From Bacteroidota bacterium (lineage in GTDB: Bacteria; Bacteroidota; Bacteroidia; JAADEI01), in assembly GCA_015490475.1 (NCBI GenBank), contig WFXT01000051.1, forward strand, positions 1 through 5,256: a DNA stretch of 5,256 nt, in the 5' to 3' direction. Positions 1-5,256 of the stretch are shown in pieces. Numbering within the stretch: position 1 is the stretch's first letter; every line of letters begins with the position of its first letter. The notes below the pieces were generated by a model. It was given only the letters and a program-made list of their open reading frames with translations. It searched no databases and was not told the DNA's origin. The translations under genes and the position numbers were made by a program.

Positions 1-2
1 GC

Positions 3-269
3 TTTGAACAATTAGTGGTACACCTGAATTATCACCCGCCTGTGAGAAGGTTAATTTACACAAACAATCCCGTGGAGAACATTTTAAAACACAACAAACG
101 ACTAGTCAAGCAGTCAATGGTAGTGGGCTCTCCTGTATCAGCGGAGGCTTTACTAGTCTGTCTCATTGACCGCATTAATGCATCCCTACTGCTACGCCGC
201 GCTTCCGCTCATCTAACAACACTGGCAGAAGAAACTGAACTAAACAACTCTCAAAACCACCTGTCATGA
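3..269 (+). CDS. IS256/Mutator-family transposase, C-terminal fragment (5' end outside window)
   Basis: Reading frame 3 is open from the left edge to a TGA at 267-269, giving 88 residues. The GTG at 15 is unlikely to be the true start, because the frame runs through it to the edge with family-like residues (FEQL) before it. Seen: a segment VRRLIYTNNPVEN followed by a basic KHNKRLVKQ stretch and then VVGSPVSAEALL. Known: IS256-type DDE transposases end with the pattern RR-IYTTNPIE-N--KR/RK-(T)K-VVG-FP--EA-L-LL, just after the last catalytic region, so this should be the extreme C-terminus. Differences from that pattern are TNN for the usual TTN, L in place of the N/R region after the E, and about three extra residues before VVG. 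It may be a decayed or divergent copy. The catalytic aspartates and glutamate would lie upstream and cannot be judged. Whether the element is intact is unknown. Confidence 0.7.
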   Translation, partial: FEQLVVHLNYHPPVRRLIYTNNPVENILKHNKRLVKQSMVVGSPVSAEALLVCLIDRINASLLLRRASAHLTTLAEETELNNSQNHLS

Positions 270-283
270 AAAGTAAAATCGCT

Positions 284-291
284 TATCTTTG
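284..291 (+). promoter_or_regulatory. Possible Bacteroidota -7 element (TATCTTTG)
   Basis: TATCTTTG matches the Bacteroidota sigma-ABfr -7 consensus TAnnTTTG exactly. It lies about 100 nt upstream of the secreted-protein start, in the only non-coding gap on that side. No TTTG-type -33 element is visible at the expected distance of about 20 nt upstream, and an 8-base degenerate match in AT-rich DNA is easily due to chance. Treat it as a weak candidate only. Confidence 0.2.
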
Positions 292-393
292 CATTGACTT
301 ATTAACTAATATGATAACACAATTTTCTCAACACTCTCGAAGGAATAGAATCGATTAAGGTTACAACTCCTAAATTCTAAAAATACTACAGCA

Positions 394-2151
394 ATGGCGA
401 AAAATAACCTACTAATAATACAAATTGTTCTTTCCCTAACAATTAGTGCTCAACAGCGCTGGGTTTTGGAACAGGGGTGTTGGGTTCATAAAGCTTATGG
501 AGGCACAACTAATGGTGGAACAATAAACCTGTTTGTTGAAGAGAAAAATTTCAATCTGCCTGTTATTGATTACAATAAATGGCTTTCAGAAAAGTCTGCT
601 GACAATTTGAGCACAAACCCTGGCGTTTTTCCTTTCAATTCCATATACCACCCCGATAAGATAATTAACTATTCAGCCTTTCCTTCACAAATTATCATTG
701 AGACACACACAACATACCATATTCTTACACGATGGACGAATTCAAATGGTGTGCCCCTTGTAAAATCCGGCATTGTTGCCAGCAATGACAACATAATCAC
801 CGTTAACACTGCTATTAAGGGATATTACGGGGACATCCCAACTTTTTACATTAATTCCGCTTTGTTTTTCCAGACGGAAATAATTGACTCTAATGGCACC
901 ACAATAAGCAAACACGTATATACTATCAAACATTCTCCCAATTCAATCCCTACACTGTTTACAAGCGAATTTCTTGAAGCAAATGGAAAGAACCTCTTTC
1001 TGATTTATGGTCAGACTCCATCACAAACCACTTTCAATGGGTTCATGGAAATCAGGCAAGACGGGACGATAGCAGACACTTTGTTTCACTTTGACTTTTC
1101 CAATAGCAACGTGTCTTCTCAATTTATAGGACACTTCTTCCCCTTTGAAAACAAAATAATTATAGTGGGGGCGTCATGGCAACCTCCCCTTAACTGGCTT
1201 ACTATGTATATTACAAATGCAAACTTTACACATATTAAGCAGGCACGAGCATTTGGCTTTCAGGTTCCAGATTCCAACACAGCAATCCTTCCTTTACGCA
1301 TTATTTATGACCATGTTGACCAAGAATTCTATGTATTAGCAGGATATTGGCAATTGGAATCTGATTCTATTGGCAACTCTACTGTAAATTTTGTCAGGTT
1401 CATTCTTATGAGAACAGACACATCTTTGAATCTCATTGAGTTATGGGAACTCATAGCATCACATAACCATAACGACTATTTCTCTGTATCACATAACAGT
1501 ATAAACACTACTATTGATTCAGCAGGCAATATATGGTTACTCATAATTCCCAACGCCGTTGGCATGATAAATACTAACAAGTGGCAAATCAGTGACTCCT
1601 TTGATGCCACTATATTTTATCTGCAGGACAATAGCAATCAACAAAAAGATTTTTATGTCTCTGGGTGTTGTGGATTTTCATCTCTATCCCAACAAAACAT
1701 TTCAGTTATTGATATTACAGGAACCATAGTCACACCCATTCATAGGGACTCTATTCTTCAATACTTTGGCTCCACCGATTCCATTTACCTTAGTGGATTA
1801 AACTCAACATACGTAATAAAAAGATTTGACACGACAATTATCAAAAATCCTTCTCCACTGCAATTACAGTTTTTGTGTGACACTCCACAATATTCCCAAA
1901 TACAATCTGCTATTGAGCCAATTGCTCGCAACAACACTTTCTACGCCCACTACAACCCGCTAACCCAGACTATACATATTACGTGCCCGAATCAATGTGA
2001 AAAAATAACTGTGTTTTCCTCCTCTGGCACCTTATTATACTCTACAGAAGTCAAAAACAAGCAAGTAACCCTACCCTTTTCCTTACCTCCAGGTATTTAT
2101 TTCATATCAACAAATCACGAACAACCCATTCCCGTACTCATAAATCACTAA
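394..2151 (+). CDS. Secreted protein of unknown function with C-terminal T9SS type A sorting domain
   Basis: A complete 585-residue protein. The ATG at 394 is the only sensible start: the frame upstream reaches a TAG at 346-348 with no other ATG, and the ATG leads straight into a signal peptide (K3, hydrophobic core LLIIQIVLSLTISA, likely cleavage near A19/Q20). No Shine-Dalgarno sequence precedes it, as is usual in Bacteroidota. Residues ~518-585 fit a T9SS type A sorting domain: YNPLTQTIHI, then ITVFSSSGTLLYS, then LPPGIYFIS and a short tail. Known: such domains send cargo from the periplasm through the type IX secretion channel, after which they are cleaved and the cargo is released or anchored to the surface. 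The body (~25-500) has no domain I can name. It is rich in alternating hydrophobic strands, with pieces such as DSAGNIWLLII (375-385) and NKIIIVGAS (253-261) that resemble beta-propeller blades. Cysteines are few: C29, C425-C426, C495, C531 and C535. The downstream neighbours are convergent, so it is probably transcribed alone. Export is well supported, function is unknown. Confidence 0.88.
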   Translation: MAKNNLLIIQIVLSLTISAQQRWVLEQGCWVHKAYGGTTNGGTINLFVEEKNFNLPVIDYNKWLSEKSADNLSTNPGVFPFNSIYHPDKIINYSAFPSQIIIETHTTYHILTRWTNSNGVPLVKSGIVASNDNIITVNTAIKGYYGDIPTFYINSALFFQTEIIDSNGTTISKHVYTIKHSPNSIPTLFTSEFLEANGKNLFLIYGQTPSQTTFNGFMEIRQDGTIADTLFHFDFSNSNVSSQFIGHFFPFENKIIIVGASWQPPLNWLTMYITNANFTHIKQARAFGFQVPDSNTAILPLRIIYDHVDQEFYVLAGYWQLESDSIGNSTVNFVRFILMRTDTSLNLIELWELIASHNHNDYFSVSHNSINTTIDSAGNIWLLIIPNAVGMINTNKWQISDSFDATIFYLQDNSNQQKDFYVSGCCGFSSLSQQNISVIDITGTIVTPIHRDSILQYFGSTDSIYLSGLNSTYVIKRFDTTIIKNPSPLQLQFLCDTPQYSQIQSAIEPIARNNTFYAHYNPLTQTIHITCPNQCEKITVFSSSGTLLYSTEVKNKQVTLPFSLPPGIYFISTNHEQPIPVLINH

Positions 2152-2165
2152 GGCAGAAATGCCTT
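2150..2165. terminator. Hairpin between convergent genes, probable bidirectional terminator
   Basis: AAGGCA-GAAA-TGCCTT is a perfect 6-bp stem with a 4-nt GAAA loop. It overlaps the TAA stop of the + strand secreted-protein gene and ends 2 nt before the stop of the - strand glycosyltransferase gene. It occupies essentially the whole 16-nt space between two convergent genes, where a shared terminator would be expected. The + strand is followed by CTTTAC, only a short T run, and the - strand side is followed by AGTGATTTA. As an intrinsic terminator it is therefore weak, although placement and symmetry favour that role. Confidence 0.5.
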
Positions 2166-2167
2166 CT

Positions 2168-3274
2168 TTACACATTTCCCGCCGTTACCTGTCTCAAAAC
2201 ATTCTCAATATTTTCAACAGTCTTATCCCAGGAAAAACGCAAGGCATTGACTAAACCTGTTCTCATCATAGTCTCTCGTAAGTGTTCGTCTGTACCCAGT
2301 GAGAACATTGCATGCGCTATCTGACCCTCATCTCTGGGATTTACATAAATGCAAGCTTCTCTGCCCACTTCTGGCAAAGCACTCGTGTTGGACGTAATCA
2401 CAGGACATCCGACCTTTTGTGCCTCCACAACAGGCAAACCAAAACCTTCCATTAAAGAAGGGAAAACAAGAGCAATTGCTTTCTTGAGCAAATAGTGTAT
2501 TTGTGAGTCGGGCAAACCGCCAGTAAATATAACCCTTTCTTTAAACTTCATCTGTCGCCATTGCTCAATGATAGGTTCATATTCCCATGCAAAGCGTCCT
2601 GCTATCACAAGATAAACATCAGGTAATTTTTCTCCTACGACGTCAAAGGCTTTTAATAATCTTGAAATGTTCTTTCTTGGTTGTATTGCTCCATAATAAA
2701 AGAAGAACCTGTCTGGAACCATAAAAGGCGGTCTTTCAGGAGTGGGAAAATCTTTGATGCCGAGATAAGCAACTGTGAATTTGCTATCCGCAATTCCATA
2801 AAGTTTTTGTGCTTCCCGCTTTGTGTAATGCGAATTGGCAATAATGTGTTTGGCATAATCAACATACTTATCTATCATCCTCCAATAATAAATGCGATAG
2901 GGAAGTGACAAACCCGAAAATTCATATATGTATGCTATATCATGCATTGACATAACTACAGGAACATCCACCCCCACGGGAATAAATGGTTCTGGCGATA
3001 AAAACACATCAGGTTTTATCCTGTTCACTGTCTCAGGCAAAGTGTGATGAAACCACAGATAGTAAAGAACCATTTGGCGGGATGGTGGTGGAACATACAA
3101 GCCATACATATTGGAATATGGCAAAAATTCATCAAAATCCTTGTGGTCAAAAAACAAGATAAATTGCCACGTCGGGTTCCGTAATGCCAATCGCCTAACT
3201 ACCTCCCACGCATATACATTCAATCCTTCCGAAACCCCATTCTTAAGCAAGCGTGCATTAAATCCAACTATCAT
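2168..3274 (-). CDS. GT4-family glycosyltransferase
   Basis: A complete 368-residue protein, a normal length for a single-chain GT-B enzyme. Known: GT4 retaining glycosyltransferases move a sugar from a nucleotide-sugar donor to a growing glycan at the cytoplasmic face of the inner membrane, in O-antigen, capsule or exopolysaccharide synthesis. Seen: the N-terminal acceptor domain starts MIVGFNARLL and carries VMSMHDIAYIYE (107-118) and IIANSHYTKREAQKLYGI (144-161). The C-terminal donor domain has FYYGAIQPRKNISRLLKAF (192-210), with R200 and K201 as the usual phosphate-binding pair, LVIAGR (222-227), and the EX7E motif EGFGLPVVE (E276 and E284), followed by GCPVITSNTSALPEV (289-303). No transmembrane segment is evident. 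The ATG start lies 10 nt after the TAG of the upstream transglutaminase-like gene, with no clear Shine-Dalgarno sequence, so co-transcription and possibly translational coupling are likely. All core motifs are intact. The sugar donor and acceptor cannot be read from the sequence. A mannosyl- or rhamnosyltransferase role is possible but unproven. Confidence 0.93.
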   Translation of the reverse strand: MIVGFNARLLKNGVSEGLNVYAWEVVRRLALRNPTWQFILFFDHKDFDEFLPYSNMYGLYVPPPSRQMVLYYLWFHHTLPETVNRIKPDVFLSPEPFIPVGVDVPVVMSMHDIAYIYEFSGLSLPYRIYYWRMIDKYVDYAKHIIANSHYTKREAQKLYGIADSKFTVAYLGIKDFPTPERPPFMVPDRFFFYYGAIQPRKNISRLLKAFDVVGEKLPDVYLVIAGRFAWEYEPIIEQWRQMKFKERVIFTGGLPDSQIHYLLKKAIALVFPSLMEGFGLPVVEAQKVGCPVITSNTSALPEVGREACIYVNPRDEGQIAHAMFSLGTDEHLRETMMRTGLVNALRFSWDKTVENIENVLRQVTAGNV

Positions 3275-3284
3275 TCATTGAAAC

Positions 3285-5256
3285 CTAACGCAATTGAAAT
3301 AAAAGTTTGGACTTCTCTTTCTTCTTTATTTGATGGAATGTTTCACGTTCCTTGGAATATTCATCGGGATAAATCCAATATGGAGATATTTCAAGCGTTC
3401 TTGCAATAAGCACTTTGCCATTGTCAACCTTGGACGATGCCTCCCATCTGAAGTGATTGGATTCTATCTTCTCATTTTCTTTAAACGGCAATTCATATAC
3501 CTTCCATCCCTTAGGATATGTTATAGATATTGAGTCTATTATGTATTCAAGTTCGCCAATATGAATTATCAGCGGCAATTTTCTGGTTTCACGGACAAAG
3601 GCAGTGGAAATCTCCTCTATTATTGAACGTTGTATAAAGGGAATTTCTATCTGCCCCATGTTGGCAAGAGTCGTCACATAATCAGGAATCGTAAACTCAT
3701 AATATTCCCAAACAGTGTCTCGCTTGAAATCATAGGCTATAGAATCAATCTTAACATGATAGTCCGAAAAGGCTTTAGAAATATTTTCCTTCAAGTCATC
3801 ATAGATATCCTCTGGCGTCATATCAAGATAACTATGTTTCTTGAGACTTACCAATTGTCCTGTGGCATACTTCCTCACCCGAATGTTAACACTTCCATCT
3901 TCGTTTACCTCAACATCCGCCTTGTTTAATAATCCCGCTTTAACATAATTGAACTTCGGTTTAAGGCTTCCGAATGTTATTTTTCCTTTTTCTGGATTGA
4001 ATGGTGCTCCCAGAGCAGGAACTCCGAATAATCCTAATGGGAATGCTCCAGGGGGCAAATACTTATCAGTCAGGTCAACAATAATTTCCTCAGATCCAAT
4101 ATCTACAGCAGCCACAATATGTGAAAAGATTGTAGTTGGCAACAGGAATCTATTATTCTGTTGATATTCCGGCTCAACAATATAAAATTTAGATGGATAA
4201 TTAAATTTGTTTGCAACATACAGGAACAATGACGTTACATCCTTACAATCCCCTGATTTCAAAATAAATGTTTCTTCAGGCGTCTTGGGAATCAACCTGC
4301 CTTCCCTAAAGGGAACGTGACTGTATTCAAAATTTTCGTTGAAATACTTAATAAAAGCATACAATTGATCTTTATGTCCCCTCACATTTGCCTTTATAGA
4401 ATCAATAACCTGCGTCAGCTCATCATCCAAAACAGGGTAATCTATAGCGAGAATTCTCTTAAGCAAGTCTCTATATCCCTCCGCAATATAATCCCAAGAT
4501 GGATAGGAAGAAAACACCATATAATATGGAGCCACTACACTGTGAGGGGGTGCAGCAGGTTCAGGAGGTAAATCTTTTAAGTTATACGCCTCATAAGTGA
4601 TTTTAAAGTACCTATCTTCTAAGTATACGGTATCACCTGCATTAAAATTCTTACTCATAATCTTTACCTGCCAATCTTCGTGCTGAATTACGTTAACAAC
4701 TACATGCATAACCGGTAATGTCAAGCCAGTAACAAAGTAATCATAGAAATAAGAAAACAAATCATTATCTGGAGAACCACTACCCTCAATTTCAAGATAA
4801 ATTATATCGCCTGCTTCCAGTTCGTCAAATATTGTTGGCAAGAATAAAAATCCTAGATCAGCTTTTATAACTGTTCCATCTGGTTTTATTATTTCAGCCT
4901 TGCGTGCAGGAATCCTTAACTCCCTAAACTGGGCAGCTGCTTCTTCTGTCAAAATTTTAAAAACCAAGTAAACCCTTATATCAAAAGAGTAGTGAGGGAA
5001 AATAACCCTATCAGATTGCATATATAGAACCACGGCATGTTCATTAGATAGTGAATCCGGTACTGTTAATTTAAGTAAAGAATCTGCTTCCAAATTCGGC
5101 TTATTTTGGTCTAATAATGTACTCTTTCCTCTTAACTCCCACAAGTCATTCCACCAGTCAACTCGCACTGGATATAAATCTAACAGTCTATTAAGATAGG
5201 CTATAGCTGAATCTTCCTCTCCCTTTTGCTTGTATGTTTCATACAGGCTTTCATAA
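3285..5256 (-). CDS. TPR-DUF3857-transglutaminase-like protein (N-terminus outside window)
   Basis: The C-terminal 656 residues of a longer protein, numbered here from the first whole codon at 5253-5255. The GTG at 5166-5168 is not a convincing start: the frame is open to the right edge, and residues 1-29 form a TPR-like helix pair (LYETYKQKG, then DSAIAYLNRLLDLYP). Residues ~73-230 match DUF3857 (IKPDGTVIKAD at 123-133, then FDELEAGDIIYLEIEG). A transglutaminase-like core follows at ~297-398, with the triad apparently intact: C337 in KSGDCKDVTSLF, H379 in FSHIVAAVD and D394 in IIVDLTDKY. Next come a Gly/Pro-rich hydrophobic stretch (LPPGAFPLGLFGVPALGAPF, 400-419), a beta-rich C-terminal domain starting near EVNEDGSVNIRV, and a basic tail (KKKEKSKLL). 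Known: DUF3857-transglutaminase proteins are common in Bacteroidota, are usually exported, and mostly have no tested function. The Cys-His-Asp fold supports protease, amidase or crosslinking chemistry. Any signal peptide and the promoter lie outside the window. Domain assignment is confident, the reaction is unknown. Confidence 0.88.
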   Translation of the reverse strand, partial: YESLYETYKQKGEEDSAIAYLNRLLDLYPVRVDWWNDLWELRGKSTLLDQNKPNLEADSLLKLTVPDSLSNEHAVVLYMQSDRVIFPHYSFDIRVYLVFKILTEEAAAQFRELRIPARKAEIIKPDGTVIKADLGFLFLPTIFDELEAGDIIYLEIEGSGSPDNDLFSYFYDYFVTGLTLPVMHVVVNVIQHEDWQVKIMSKNFNAGDTVYLEDRYFKITYEAYNLKDLPPEPAAPPHSVVAPYYMVFSSYPSWDYIAEGYRDLLKRILAIDYPVLDDELTQVIDSIKANVRGHKDQLYAFIKYFNENFEYSHVPFREGRLIPKTPEETFILKSGDCKDVTSLFLYVANKFNYPSKFYIVEPEYQQNNRFLLPTTIFSHIVAAVDIGSEEIIVDLTDKYLPPGAFPLGLFGVPALGAPFNPEKGKITFGSLKPKFNYVKAGLLNKADVEVNEDGSVNIRVRKYATGQLVSLKKHSYLDMTPEDIYDDLKENISKAFSDYHVKIDSIAYDFKRDTVWEYYEFTIPDYVTTLANMGQIEIPFIQRSIIEEISTAFVRETRKLPLIIHIGELEYIIDSISITYPKGWKVYELPFKENEKIESNHFRWEASSKVDNGKVLIARTLEISPYWIYPDEYSKERETFHQIKKKEKSKLLFQLR

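Noticed and set aside
15..269. The GTG at 15 as the start of a stand-alone 84-residue small protein
   Set aside because: The frame is open to the window edge, the residues before the GTG also fit the transposase pattern, and the protein looks like the tail of a longer enzyme.
349..356. Palindrome AATCGATT upstream of the secreted-protein gene as an operator
   Set aside because: An 8-base palindrome in AT-rich DNA with no second copy or known regulator match is not enough to call a binding site.
7..448. AACAATTAGTG present at 7-17 and again at 438-448, as a possible element-end or target duplication
   Set aside because: Both copies lie inside coding sequence (transposase tail and signal-peptide region), and an 11-base AT-rich match in 5 kb can be chance; there is no flanking inverted repeat to support it.
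742..933. Minus-strand open frame of 63 codons inside the secreted-protein gene
   Set aside because: It lies wholly antisense to a well-supported gene, has no recognisable motif, and is short enough to arise by chance.
1458..1497. Direct repeat ATCACATAAC at 1458-1467 and 1488-1497, 30 bp apart
   Set aside because: Only 10 bases, in frame, encoding a repeated SHN in a Ser/Asn-rich protein; no third copy, so chance or local composition explains it.
2653..2908. Alternative-frame and antisense open frames within the glycosyltransferase gene
   Set aside because: They overlap the conserved donor-domain and linker coding region of an intact GT4 gene and show no family features.
3330..4571. Four plus-strand open frames (67-99 codons) opposite the transglutaminase-like gene
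   Set aside because: They are antisense shadows of a gene with clear domain motifs and catalytic residues; none resembles a known protein.

Overview
The window looks like chromosomal DNA from an uncultured or little-studied member of the Bacteroidota (or a close FCB-group relative). Three things point there: a secreted protein ending in a type IX secretion (T9SS) sorting domain, a GT4 glycosyltransferase of the type common in Bacteroidota polysaccharide loci, and starts without recognisable Shine-Dalgarno sequences. The DNA is AT-rich throughout. Genus or species cannot be given from this sequence.

Layout, left to right. Positions 1-269 (+) hold the C-terminal end of an IS256/Mutator-type transposase whose beginning lies outside the window. 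Positions 270-393 are a non-coding AT-rich gap with at most a weak promoter-like motif. Positions 394-2151 (+) encode a complete 585-residue exported protein with a signal peptide, an unassigned beta-rich body and a C-terminal T9SS type A sorting domain. A short perfect hairpin (2150-2165) fills the gap between this gene and the convergent minus-strand genes. Positions 2168-3274 (-) encode a complete GT4 glycosyltransferase. Positions 3285-5256 (-) encode the C-terminal 656 residues of a TPR-DUF3857-transglutaminase protein. Its frame stays open through the right edge, so its real start is outside the window.

The two minus-strand genes are 10 nt apart and probably form one operon, transglutaminase-like gene first. 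The T9SS cargo gene is a separate convergent unit. A link between the three (surface protein, glycan synthesis, envelope enzyme) is thematically plausible, but nothing in the sequence proves it. I see no CRISPR array, tRNA, rRNA, toxin-antitoxin pair or recognisable defence system. This is mostly ordinary Bacteroidota accessory/envelope content, and its least explained part is the body of the T9SS-sorted protein.
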